A DNA stretch of 57,929 bases from IMG/VR virus record IMGVR_UViG_3300032050_000160, positions 1 to 57,929 of that record; one strand, 5' to 3'. The notes under the pieces are model-generated. The model ran no database searches. It was given only the letters and a program-made list of their open reading frames with translations, and was not told the origin of the DNA. Below, one piece after another: positions 16,601 to 23,781 of the stretch (its first letter is position 1; every line of letters starts with the position of its first letter). The stretch comes from a virus. The position numbers and the translations under genes are program-made.

Positions 16601-16947
16601 TCAGTCCACGCTATTTCATTTAATTTATTTAGATTTTCTAGGCCTACCTTGTTCTTGGCTAGAAGAATGATATGGTTATACACCATGTCTAGTGGAGTAG
16701 TGCGATCTGCCTTGTCTCTTTGATCAAAACGATCTTCACACATATATCCTTCTATGCCAAGAATAGGCTTGATACCACTTGCTTTGGCAACACGATACAT
16801 TTCTCTGTGGCCAGAAAGGGAGCCATGGTCTGTAATCGATATTGCAGGCATACCCAATTTTGTAGCACGATCTACATATTCAGATGGCAACCCGATACCA
16901 TCGAACAATGAAAAGTGAGTATGTAAGTGTAGTGGTACGTAATTCAT
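13672..16947 (-). CDS. dnaE: DNA polymerase III alpha subunit (DnaE-type)
   Basis: This 1091-aa C-family replicative polymerase begins with a PHP domain with an intact His-x-His metal site (VPLHLHTHFS, residues 7-11) and SITDHGSLSGH, so phosphoesterase or proofreading activity is possible. The catalytic aspartates are in DFPDIDTDIQ (about residue 421), preceded by the GPGRGSSAGS motif. Palm and fingers follow with RPGAMNTIGKDY, YQEQVMQACVQLGGMSW and HAGYSFNKSHAVAYS. An OB-fold-like region lies near the C-terminus. It is slightly shorter than cellular DnaE. No clamp or clamp loader is encoded, so host factors are presumably used. Confidence 0.97.
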   Translation of the reverse strand: MNYVPLHLHTHFSLFDGIGLPSEYVDRATKLGMPAISITDHGSLSGHREMYRVAKASGIKPILGIEGYMCEDRFDQRDKADRTTPLDMVYNHIILLAKNKVGLENLNKLNEIAWTEGYYKKPRIDFEVLSKYKEGIIVSSACPSGIIAKSIELGELGMAKKYIKWFKEEFGEDYYLEVMPHNDESINQTILQLADEFKIKPIVTPDCHHVDPSQKEIQELKLILNTYSNKIQKDATYEKSKKQGDLMKRLDYLYGADRQMSFNKFDIHLLSYEEIQAAMEKQAIFRTDIYENTIELANKIEDYDIKDNLNLLPVQYKNPDKQLKQLAIEGLAEKGLDNNKEYLDRLEEELTVIQDKKFGPYFLVVQSMISWAKKEGIMVGPGRGSSAGSLLCYALGITDIDPLKHGLLFFRFINPERNDFPDIDTDIQDSRRDEVKDYLVRQYKHVASIATFLEFKDKGVVRDVARALNIPLADVNKVLKLVDTWDEYCTSKTTEWFREKYPEVEQYGEQLRGRIRGTGIHAAGVVTSKNPIFRYAPMETRNSPGSDERIPVVAVDMEEAEKIGLIKIDALGLKTLSVIKDTIKIIKEREGTDIDLLKIDMTDQKVYQMLSEGYTKGVFQCEATPYTNLLIKMGVKNLAELSASNALVRPGAMNTIGKDYIERKHGRQAVNYLHQTMKPFTEETYGCILYQEQVMQACVQLGGMSWSEADKVRKIIGKKKDAREFDAFRDKFVEGASKYISPNTARDLWHDFEAHAGYSFNKSHAVAYSTLSYWTAWLKYYYPIEFMYSLLKNERDKDARTEYLIEAKRMGISIKLPHINDSDIDFKIEGKGIRFGLSGIKFISDKIAERYISARPFKSFEEVRDFTFTKGNGVNSRALESLRIIGAATFPDNPRNDNEIRENLYEYLGLPEFTQTVPSHYHAFINPVEDFEEKGSFILMGMVKGIKRGKGWSRVEILDKTGSIGIFDEEQTTIEAGRSYLVLCNDNRIVSAVPVDELKGSDSALVKFLNYRMLPYKDDELFVVSFKPRVTKAGKKMASLTLADTSRELHSVTVFPTAFAKAYMKIEEGHAYKFEFGKTKDGTVILEDVSV

Positions 16948-16950
16948 CTA

Positions 16951-17613
16951 CTACCAGTCGATATTCGTCGCTGATGTAGATGAAGGCGAATCAAATCCGA
17001 GATAGAATGCTTCTTGTTCAGCATATGGAACACGACGCAATGCTTTCTCTAGTGGATATGGCTCAATGCCTTCCCAATTAAATGGTTCCTTATCTGGAGC
17101 CGATGGAATTAAAGTATAAGACGTTTCAGTTCCCTGACCGTTACGCTTTAACTTCCATGTAATATTTGAAATGCTTCCTGTTTCAAGAGCATATTCACGA
17201 ATAGTGTTAAATGAAGATTGCTTGCTAACACCCATAGACCAAATAGCAACATAAGGCTTATCCTCAATACCATCATCTACAAGTACATTACAATAGAAAC
17301 GCAAACGACCACGCCATCCGCTATTGCCTTTTGGATCTTTACGATACATTTCCTCAGCCCAGTCACGGCCTTCGGTATCCATAGTATCCACAGCCTTACG
17401 CTTATAGTCTTTTGGATTTGTATGTTCTTTAACAACAAGTGCAAGACCACGCTTGTCATTATAATTTGCGGAATCCTCATCCAATTCTTCAATGAACCGA
17501 ATTTTAACTGCTTGTCCATCAGCCAACTTTAGCCAACGAACCTTTGGACCGCTCTCATCTGTTTTCTTATCGAGCAGGGCATTGATGTTTTTTAATCCCT
17601 TAATAACGCTCAT
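16951..17613 (-). CDS. Putative single-stranded DNA-binding protein
   Basis: This 220-aa protein lies between primase and polymerase. Its core has beta-strand-rich segments typical of phage SSBs (VRWLKLADGQAVKIRFIEEL, then RLRFYCNVLVDDG and YVAIWSMG). A region follows that tests as an OB-like strand (SNITWKLKRNGQGTETSYTL). The C-terminus ends with a Ser/Thr-rich, weakly acidic tail finishing NIDW, possibly the partner-binding tip. AAAGGAG precedes the ATG. Primary sequence is divergent, so context carries much of the call. Confidence 0.65.
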   Translation of the reverse strand: MSVIKGLKNINALLDKKTDESGPKVRWLKLADGQAVKIRFIEELDEDSANYNDKRGLALVVKEHTNPKDYKRKAVDTMDTEGRDWAEEMYRKDPKGNSGWRGRLRFYCNVLVDDGIEDKPYVAIWSMGVSKQSSFNTIREYALETGSISNITWKLKRNGQGTETSYTLIPSAPDKEPFNWEGIEPYPLEKALRRVPYAEQEAFYLGFDSPSSTSATNIDW

Positions 17614-17634
17614 AGTTTTTCTCCTTTGTTTTTT

Positions 17635-18579
17635 CTAGTTTAGCATAGACAGTATTGATTTGTCAAACTGGTATTCCAGTTCTTTTATTGACTTATCGTC
17701 CATATCGCCTATATCTTTATATTGTTTATCTAAGTTAATTACAGTAACATTTCCTTGTAATCTTTCAATTATTTTTTCTTTCATGTTACCGCCTGCTTCA
17801 TCATTATCAGCAATAATTATTATATCACTAAAGTATCTTTGAAGCAAATCTATTTGTTTTGATGACACATTGGCTCCCAGCGTAGCAACTGCTGGAAATC
17901 CAATTTGATCTAGTCTAATTGCATCGAACGAAGACTCAACTACGTAAACTTTTGATGCTGCCTTAACTCTATTTAAATTAAATAATACTTTTGACTTAGG
18001 AAGTTTTGAGGTATTTTTAAAATCTTTTCCTTCAATAGATCTTCCAACAAATCCGACACAGAGGCCTTCATTATTCTGTACTGGTATACAAATCATATCT
18101 TGGTTTTCAGAATATCCAAGTTTAAACTTAATTACAGATTCCTTGGTAATTTTTCTTTTAATAAAATATTCTTTTGCCCTTTCTGATAAAAGGGCTTGTT
18201 CATGAAGTCTTTGAACCATGGACATATCAAACTCTGTCCACTCTTCTTTATCTACCAATTTAGAATTTACTTCAGACAAAATATCTGTTTCAATCTCTTT
18301 GCTTTTAATAAATCTAACAGACTCAAAATATGTTCTATTTGAAAAATGCATTACTAACTCTATAAGGTCTGCTGTTTTTCCACAGGAGAAACAAAAGAAT
18401 AATCCGCTATATTTATTTATTTCTCCAGCAGGGGTGCGATGGTTAGAGTGAAATGGACAAAATACAATATATTCAGACTCTGCTTCTTTTTCTACAGTTA
18501 CGCCCGATCCTGCGAGTACTCTTTTAACTTGGCTGGCTGTGTATAAATTGGTCTGGTTCCGTCTATCCCTAATATCCAT
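17635..18579 (-). CDS. DnaG-like DNA primase
   Basis: This 314-aa primase has a CHC2 zinc finger (Cys41, His44, Cys63, Cys66 in FCPFH ... FFCFSCG), a linker, and a Toprim domain with Glu215 (VYVVESSFDA) and Asp258-x-Asp260 (IIIADNDEAGG). It makes RNA primers and pairs with the helicase encoded at 18833-20059. It lacks the helicase-binding C-terminal domain of DnaG, being about half the length of bacterial DnaG. The ATG at 18579 lies inside the preceding gene (82-nt overlap), with GGGAG 12 nt upstream. Confidence 0.92.
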   Translation of the reverse strand: MDIRDRRNQTNLYTASQVKRVLAGSGVTVEKEAESEYIVFCPFHSNHRTPAGEINKYSGLFFCFSCGKTADLIELVMHFSNRTYFESVRFIKSKEIETDILSEVNSKLVDKEEWTEFDMSMVQRLHEQALLSERAKEYFIKRKITKESVIKFKLGYSENQDMICIPVQNNEGLCVGFVGRSIEGKDFKNTSKLPKSKVLFNLNRVKAASKVYVVESSFDAIRLDQIGFPAVATLGANVSSKQIDLLQRYFSDIIIIADNDEAGGNMKEKIIERLQGNVTVINLDKQYKDIGDMDDKSIKELEYQFDKSILSMLN

Positions 18580-18824
18580 TCTGCTTTTTTTCTCCCTATA
18601 TATATTCCGTATACGCTTAATTCAAAATTAAAATAATTTTTTTGTTCATTATATGATAAAGTAAATTCTGGGTTAATGTCAAATCTTGGAGCATATCCAG
18701 ATAGGCGCATTTCTGATACCAGTAGTCTGATATATTCTTGTTGCAGTCTATATATGGCTGAGTCATCTACGATAATCCCATCCAATCCAAACCGCTTTAT
18801 AGCCTTGTGTGGAAATGTTTCCAT
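18498..18824 (-). CDS. Conserved protein of unknown function between helicase and primase
   Basis: This 108-aa protein begins METFPHKAIKRFGLDGIIVD and has alternating strands such as FTLSYNEQKNYFNFELSVYG. It overlaps the primase gene by 82 nt in another frame. The long overlap could in principle mean that one start is misplaced, but the primase has no later good start. Position between helicase and primase suggests a replication accessory role. No motif is recognised. Confidence 0.6.
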   Translation of the reverse strand: METFPHKAIKRFGLDGIIVDDSAIYRLQQEYIRLLVSEMRLSGYAPRFDINPEFTLSYNEQKNYFNFELSVYGIYIGRKKAEWILGIDGTRPIYTQPAKLKEYSQDRA

Positions 18825-18831
18825 GGAGCAT

Positions 18832-18837
18832 ATTATA
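18832..18837 (-). promoter_or_regulatory. Possible -10 box before the 108-aa gene
   Basis: TATAAT at the helicase stop codon ends 7 nt before the ATG at 18824, with no Shine-Dalgarno sequence. It lacks the TGn extension, so support is weaker than for the other sites. Confidence 0.35.
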
Positions 18838-20059
18838 CTGACTTATCTTCATAATCCTTATACCTGTAATATCCCTTGTCAAAATCAGCCTGAACTAAGA
18901 ATTCGCCCATAAAACCATTACGATTCTTTCGGAATACGCATTCAATAATATCACTATTAGATGCCCTGCCTAAAGCCAATACCCAGTCTGCATCATATGC
19001 GATTTGTCGTGACCATGCGGTTTGACCCAGTGTTGGCACCGTATCTAACTTGGTTACATCATCTGGGGTAGCAGATGAAATAGCAATAATAGGAACCTCT
19101 TCTGCAATAGCCATTAACTTTAATTCACGAGAAAGGTTTTTCATACGAATAGTTTCATTATCAGATTTTTGGTTTGGCGACATTAGTTGTAAGTAGTCAA
19201 CAATAACAAAATCTGGCTTATATTGATCAATCTTTCCACGAAGAACCATGGGGTTAATTTCTCCACCAGTATCATTTGAGATAATGTGGAACTCTGGTTT
19301 GCCAGTTACGTGCTTTGTATGCCAAGACTTAAGCATATCCATTTCAACCTGTCCAGCGCTTAGTTTTCTATGTGACCAAACTCCCTCGCCCATGATTGCA
19401 AATACACGATTACGAACCTCTACCTCAGACATTTCAAGACTTATGATCATTGGACTACGACCCTGTTTCCAAGCCTGTACAGCGAAATAGAGAGACAGCC
19501 ATGACTTTCCTATACCTGGATATGCAAGGAAAACTCCCAACTGCCCTGGCATAATTCCAGAGGGTAGATAATTATCAAACCCTGGAAGTCCAGTTTTAAT
19601 TCCAAGTGCCCCAGCCTCTTGTTGTTTTTTAAGATTTTCAAAATATGCAACAGCAGAGTCTAAATCTGTAACATCAATATCACGAATCGCTGCTGTATTT
19701 TTTCTTAGTTCTGCTGTCTTAGTAATGAGAGATTCAAGAGCATCTAGTCCTAAGCCACCCTGCACATCTGTAGCAGCAGAGCGAATAATGTCCTTCAAAC
19801 TATTAGTTAGATATTCTGCTTGTAATTCTTCAAGATGATGTTTTGTTGATCCAACGCCATCTATTAATTGAAAATCTCTAAACTTATCTATAACCAAATC
19901 TGCTGGAGGAACAGATCCATTATTCTCATAATATTTTTTAATAAACTGCCATATGTCAACATGCGTGGTTAATATGTTTTCAACATTTGCTTGTAAAAGA
20001 ACATGGGCTAACTTATCTTTAAGAACGGCTGAGATTAATTTTGATTCTGTATTATTCAC
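18833..20059 (-). CDS. DnaB-type replicative DNA helicase
   Basis: This 408-aa RecA-fold hexameric helicase has an N-terminal helical domain (about 1-140) and an ATPase domain. Walker A is AYPGIGKSW (about 179-187), the Ala-x-Pro form usual in DnaB. SLEMSEVEVRNR is the characteristic Glu motif, and Walker B is FVIVDYLQLM. The sensor region is IIAISSA, followed by DADWVLALGR and CVFRKNRNGFMGEF (arginine finger region). It unwinds the fork and stimulates the adjacent primase. The start is GTG, overlapping the upstream gene by 8 nt. Confidence 0.93.
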   Translation of the reverse strand: MNNTESKLISAVLKDKLAHVLLQANVENILTTHVDIWQFIKKYYENNGSVPPADLVIDKFRDFQLIDGVGSTKHHLEELQAEYLTNSLKDIIRSAATDVQGGLGLDALESLITKTAELRKNTAAIRDIDVTDLDSAVAYFENLKKQQEAGALGIKTGLPGFDNYLPSGIMPGQLGVFLAYPGIGKSWLSLYFAVQAWKQGRSPMIISLEMSEVEVRNRVFAIMGEGVWSHRKLSAGQVEMDMLKSWHTKHVTGKPEFHIISNDTGGEINPMVLRGKIDQYKPDFVIVDYLQLMSPNQKSDNETIRMKNLSRELKLMAIAEEVPIIAISSATPDDVTKLDTVPTLGQTAWSRQIAYDADWVLALGRASNSDIIECVFRKNRNGFMGEFLVQADFDKGYYRYKDYEDKSV

Positions 20060-20360
20060 CTAACCACTCCTTAGCCATCTTCTTACGTTCTTGTCTTTCT
20101 TTTAAATCTCTTTTTTGTTGCTCTATTGCTTCCAGTATATCATGTGCAATATAGGAAAAATGATTCCATGTAGGATTTTCTGTTACTTCAAAATAATATT
20201 CAAGTAATTCATAACATACTTCCATGCCGTAAGATTCTATTAAGGCATCAGCAGACCACTGCTCAATCCATTTATTATATCTTGGCGCCTGTCCTAGTTT
20301 AAACTTATAGTGTTTATCAAACCTACTTAACAGAGCCAAACGCTTCTGTTTTTCTGTCAC
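20052..20360 (-). CDS. Small helical protein upstream of helicase (loader candidate)
   Basis: This 102-aa, mostly helical protein contains the aromatic-rich ENPTWNHFSYIAHDILEAIE (about residues 57-76) and a charged coiled-coil end (KRDLKERQERKKMAKEWLGE). The start is GTG. It overlaps the helicase gene by 8 nt, the position often taken by a helicase loader or a primosome component. No loader signature is visible, so this is a context guess. Confidence 0.6.
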   Translation of the reverse strand: MTEKQKRLALLSRFDKHYKFKLGQAPRYNKWIEQWSADALIESYGMEVCYELLEYYFEVTENPTWNHFSYIAHDILEAIEQQKRDLKERQERKKMAKEWLGE

Positions 20361-20361
20361 A

Positions 20362-20568
20362 CTAATTGCTTTCTTCTAGTTCAACCTTTGCTTCTGCGAT
20401 TTTTGCTGATAATTTATCTTCAACAAATTTATATACACGTTCAAAAGCCTGATCTGTATTTTCTCCATCACGCTTCGAATCTGTAACTCCAAGATCTAAT
20501 CTTAGAGATTGAAAATTGCCAAGATTTAATGTGTAACCCAAAGTAACTGTTACTTTTGTATCTTCCAT
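20362..20568 (-). CDS. Conserved small phage protein
   Basis: This 68-aa protein starts at ATG 20568, which has GAAGGG 6 nt upstream; a TTG at 20601 is a weaker alternative. It opens MEDTKVTVTLGYTLNLGNFQ, with SLRLDLGVTDSKRDGEN next, then an acidic helix. I recall comparable short TLNLGNFxSLRLD proteins in other actinophage-like genomes, but no function. It is expressed with the helicase operon. Confidence 0.6.
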   Translation of the reverse strand: MEDTKVTVTLGYTLNLGNFQSLRLDLGVTDSKRDGENTDQAFERVYKFVEDKLSAKIAEAKVELEESN

Positions 20569-20582
20569 TTCATACCCTTCTG

Positions 20583-21125
20583 TTATATTGATTCTGACCA
20601 AATTGGTATGAATCTACCATCTTCAGTCTTTGTATATGTAAGTATACCATCTCCCATTCGTCTGGTCAACTCAGCCTTTGTAGGAGTAATATCATTTGTT
20701 ATTAAATTATCTTTTCTTGGTCTACCAATATGGTATGTAGCCAGTATATCACGAATCTCTTTTACTTGTGATTCAGAATAATAAGATCGTACTTGCCATC
20801 CTCTTGCTCCACCTTTTTGAGATCCCGTTGGAAAAGGAATAATTCCACGTTTCATTAATGAAGGCATATACTTTTTATGTCTATTAACAAGATCAGCAGT
20901 TTCTCCTACTGTATATGCTCGCTCTCTTTTATTTTTAAAGTCACTAATTAAACAACTTTCTAATCTATCTTTATTAATATTATAAATTGACATAATGCCA
21001 TTGGATCTGTTATAATGCACAATTCTAACAAGATCTTTATTTAAAAACCATACCTTTTTATTTCCAGGTATTACAGGAGCGACATTGTATTCTTCGCTCG
21101 TTCTATTTCCTTTTTTAGTAGCCAT
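20583..21125 (-). CDS. MerR-like helix-turn-helix DNA-binding protein
   Basis: This 180-aa protein has a central helix-turn-helix of the MerR/excisionase type at about residues 70-100 (AYTVGETADLVNRHKKYMPS, then LMKRGIIPFP) with a wing (GARGWQVRSYYSESQVKEI). An AT-hook-like GRPRK follows at 134-138. It is basic, as expected of a DNA-binding regulator or origin-binding protein. It leads the replication operon, which suggests control of early genes. The ATG is preceded by GGAGGAAGG. It overlaps the upstream zinc-ribbon gene by 55 nt. Confidence 0.7.
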   Translation of the reverse strand: MATKKGNRTSEEYNVAPVIPGNKKVWFLNKDLVRIVHYNRSNGIMSIYNINKDRLESCLISDFKNKRERAYTVGETADLVNRHKKYMPSLMKRGIIPFPTGSQKGGARGWQVRSYYSESQVKEIRDILATYHIGRPRKDNLITNDITPTKAELTRRMGDGILTYTKTEDGRFIPIWSESI

Positions 21126-21262
21126 CTACCTTCCTCCGAATCAGATGGCGGATGATAAAAAATTCTTGATCCGCACATTAAACAAAAAATTTCTAAATGA
21201 GATAATGAGTTGAAAACTCTGTCTACCATCATTTTTCTTGAACATTTTTTGCATCTTATCAT
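21071..21262 (-). CDS. Small zinc-ribbon protein
   Basis: This 63-aa protein has Cys4/Cys7 (MIRCKKCSRK) and Cys27/Cys30 (IFCLMCGS), the two knuckles of a zinc ribbon, then a charged helix. It starts right at the stop of the tail-tip gene (shared base) and overlaps the MerR-like gene. It may be a nucleic-acid-binding accessory at the junction between the structural and replication modules. Confidence 0.6.
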   Translation of the reverse strand: MIRCKKCSRKMMVDRVFNSLSHLEIFCLMCGSRIFYHPPSDSEEGRWLLKKEIERAKNTMSLL

Positions 21263-21705
21263 TAATTAGGTATACCAAAAATAATTAAATTAACACCAAC
21301 AGAAACGTCACCAGAGGAATTAAAATTAACTACACCGTCTACCCTAGATGTTGTAATTTTCTTTATTACCACGTTTACGTTTTTACCTGCTTCTGTATCA
21401 CCACTATTTACAGGAGATGCCGTAACTATTGGAGGATATTTAAATTCTGGCTTTATTTGATAGGAAAAAGATTGCTGGCTTCCGACGCTCTGGTTGCTAC
21501 TCTTAACAACATCAATATATCCTGCTATAACTCTTGTTTCAGATATTTTTGCACTCTGAGATGTAAAGTTAGGAACATCTACCGTAACATATTTATAAAT
21601 TGCAGGGGATACCTGAACAGATAAATCATTGATAGCACGAACTATTTGATCTATATAAGATACATCTATTGGTTGTCCTGGTTCTGGTGATGGTATTTTT
21701 GCCAT
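21262..21705 (-). CDS. Small tail-tip or decoration protein, beta-rich
   Basis: This 147-aa protein has an N-terminal helix (SYIDQIVRAINDLSVQV) that could trimerise, then a beta-rich domain (SYQIKPEFKYPPIVTASPVN through GVVNFNSSGDVSVGVNLIIF). That alternation recalls H-type lectin or receptor-binding domains of phage tails. It closes the tail gene run. It has a promoter and AGGAGG before the ATG. Exact role is not established. Confidence 0.6.
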   Translation of the reverse strand: MAKIPSPEPGQPIDVSYIDQIVRAINDLSVQVSPAIYKYVTVDVPNFTSQSAKISETRVIAGYIDVVKSSNQSVGSQQSFSYQIKPEFKYPPIVTASPVNSGDTEAGKNVNVVIKKITTSRVDGVVNFNSSGDVSVGVNLIIFGIPN

Positions 21706-21720
21706 TATTCCTCCTGTCTA

Positions 21721-21729
21721 ATTATACCA
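21721..21729 (-). promoter_or_regulatory. Extended -10 promoter before the last tail gene and replication block
   Basis: TGGTATAAT overlaps the TAA stop of the upstream gene. A short leader with AGGAGG precedes the ATG at 21705. Transcription from here would run on into the replication genes. Confidence 0.6.
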
Positions 21730-22162
21730 GACTGCCTTCATTTTCAAATAATATAGCATCTGCAAATCTTTCTAACGGTATGGTTTTTGTTTGTACAGCA
21801 ATATGAACATATGTTTTTGCTGCATCATAAACTATAGAATAATTTGTTTGAGATGTTTTAGTATAAAACTGCCATCCAGAATTATTCCATTTTACATATA
21901 TACAATATTCTTCCATCCCAGCCTGTGGCTGCCACGCTAAATTAATAACTCTATTTGTCTTATCTATAATCATACTATTTAAAATTTCTGATGGAGTATC
22001 TTCTGCTATAATTTTATACGCTGGAGACCAGTGCGACATTCTATTTTTATCTTCAGATATAAATCTATATCTTAAAACATATTTTCTATTCTCGCCAAAA
22101 AATCCAGGTAGTTTTGATTTTGGTATAATAATTTTTTTAATACCAGAGTCTGGAGTAGGCAT
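21722..22162 (-). CDS. Tail protein with fibronectin-III-like fold
   Basis: This 146-aa protein has strand motifs of a fibronectin type III domain: KYVLRYRFISEDKNRMSHWS, then INLAWQPQAGMEEYCIYVKW and WQFYTKTSQTNYSIV. Such domains decorate tail tips and fibres. Its start codon overlaps the stop of the next upstream tail gene by 1 nt. It is part of the tail-tip cluster after the hub gene. Confidence 0.65.
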   Translation of the reverse strand: MPTPDSGIKKIIIPKSKLPGFFGENRKYVLRYRFISEDKNRMSHWSPAYKIIAEDTPSEILNSMIIDKTNRVINLAWQPQAGMEEYCIYVKWNNSGWQFYTKTSQTNYSIVYDAAKTYVHIAVQTKTIPLERFADAILFENEGSLV

Positions 22163-23280
22163 TATTGCACATCCAAAGCAAATCTAAACTCTATATAATT
22201 GCTTGTATTTGCTGCCTTAATAATAGTCTCTGCATTTGTATTTTTTAAAACTGTATAGCCAGTCATTCCATAAACTGGATTGATTGTAGAAATATTTTCA
22301 AATCTTATTGCATCAAGGCCAATATAAAAGTCTGGAGATGGTACGCCATTGTTTATTACAGTAGTATATATTTTTACAATACTAACATTATTCCATGTGA
22401 AGCCAGTGCTTTTATATAGTTCCTGTATTTGTTTGGTTATAACATGATACCTATTAGTTGCAAAGTTATAATCATTTGCATTCATTACAACTTCAAATCT
22501 AGCCCACTCTGCAACTCCAGCCGTATCACTTTCTGCAAACTCTAATAATATTCTTACTTCGTCTGGAACAATAGAAGGATCTGGATCTTTGTTTATAATA
22601 CTAAATGCTAATTTAATTTGATCAGTAGGTGCATTAGAGTTAAAGTCTAATCCCACACCCAAAAGATGGATGTGGTTTGACCCTGATGTTATATTTAAAT
22701 GACCTCCAGAAACTGTCAAGTTTGCTGAATCACCTTTTAACATAACTATATTATTATAAAAACGTGCTCTCTCATATCTTGAGATTCTGTCAGTATTTGT
22801 AAATAATCTGTTATCAGAGTTTGTCTGAAATGCATCATATGGCTGATTAATAACATTGTCATTATTTGATCCATCCAATGGTGCATAAACAATCGGAAGT
22901 GCTGTTGCAGAAGACTGATTATGATATTCCCAATTTTCATTTACAGTAAATGCAAATAATGTTCTACTGTCATATGCTCCTGCAGATGGATTAGCACCAG
23001 CAGAGTAAACTCCTACTTCAGAAATCTCATATCTTTCATCTGTTGGCAATTCTGCTGTAAGAACTATTTTATCTAATCCATCTTCATTTACATACCCTCT
23101 TGATGTAACTGGAACTCTAAACATTTCAAAATCTAACGATTGCTTACTAGAATAGTCTCCAAAATTTTGATTTGTTGCTAATGGCTTGGCTCCGCATCCT
23201 ATTGCAATATAAGATGCATAGGCTGGCGCCTGGCCAATTAAATATTTTGCTAATATCGCTTTTCCTGTATTTGTAATCAT
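22162..23280 (-). CDS. Minor tail or tail-tip protein
   Basis: This 372-aa protein begins MITNTGKAILAKYLIGQAPA, then SYIAIGCGAKPL, an N-terminal pattern I associate with tail-tip/fibre proteins that attach to a baseplate. It continues ELPTDERYEISEVGVYSAG, also typical of such N-terminal domains. The rest (about 150-372) is a beta-rich, jelly-roll-like region that may bind glycans. It overlaps the upstream gene by 4 nt. Confidence 0.7.
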   Translation of the reverse strand: MITNTGKAILAKYLIGQAPAYASYIAIGCGAKPLATNQNFGDYSSKQSLDFEMFRVPVTSRGYVNEDGLDKIVLTAELPTDERYEISEVGVYSAGANPSAGAYDSRTLFAFTVNENWEYHNQSSATALPIVYAPLDGSNNDNVINQPYDAFQTNSDNRLFTNTDRISRYERARFYNNIVMLKGDSANLTVSGGHLNITSGSNHIHLLGVGLDFNSNAPTDQIKLAFSIINKDPDPSIVPDEVRILLEFAESDTAGVAEWARFEVVMNANDYNFATNRYHVITKQIQELYKSTGFTWNNVSIVKIYTTVINNGVPSPDFYIGLDAIRFENISTINPVYGMTGYTVLKNTNAETIIKAANTSNYIEFRFALDVQ

Positions 23281-23780
23281 GGATTCACCTCATATATTGT
23301 ATCATCTAATACTTCGCCGTCAGCGACTATTGAAACCTCTACCTGCTCGTCCCGCCCTAAGTTAACTACATTTATAACAAGGTTTCCAGTCTCTGAATCA
23401 ATATATACAATAGAGCAGTTTGGACCAGTACCGCAAGATGGCACTTTGGCTGAAAAGTTTATAGGGAATTTTTTAAAATAGTTTGAATCTGTATCTTGCA
23501 ATGCCAATATATTTTGAGGATTATACTGAAAATATAAGTTAGTTAAATTCTTTATTGGTTGATAAGAAATATTTTGACCATTTATAATATCAGACCTTAA
23601 AATATTTATAAGTTCTTGACCACCTATATTTTCAAATATTAGATCTGTCATTATTTCTATAGGAGTTGTCTCATCATCAAAAAGAATAATATCTGTAGTT
23701 GCTGCTTTTACATCTTGATTATCTTGATTAGGATTTGGACTTGAAGAGGGTAGATCTGGAGTACTGTTTACTGGTGACAT
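23277..23780 (-). CDS. Tail-associated protein of unknown function
   Basis: This 167-aa protein starts at ATG 23780, which has GAGG 7 nt upstream; a GTG at 23792 would add 4 residues. The first 30 residues are Pro/Ser/Asn-rich and probably flexible. The remainder is a beta-rich domain with CGTGPNCSIVYIDSETGNLV, where two Cys may pair. It lies between the hub gene and a tail-tip gene. No family is recognised. Confidence 0.6.
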   Translation of the reverse strand: MSPVNSTPDLPSSSPNPNQDNQDVKAATTDIILFDDETTPIEIMTDLIFENIGGQELINILRSDIINGQNISYQPIKNLTNLYFQYNPQNILALQDTDSNYFKKFPINFSAKVPSCGTGPNCSIVYIDSETGNLVINVVNLGRDEQVEVSIVADGEVLDDTIYEVNP

Positions 23781-23781
23781 A

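Noticed and set aside
17614-17634. Promoter in front of the SSB gene (TTGACA and TATGCT)
   Set aside because: The spacer is only 13 nt, and the -35-like sequence lies inside the primase coding end, so it is probably accidental.
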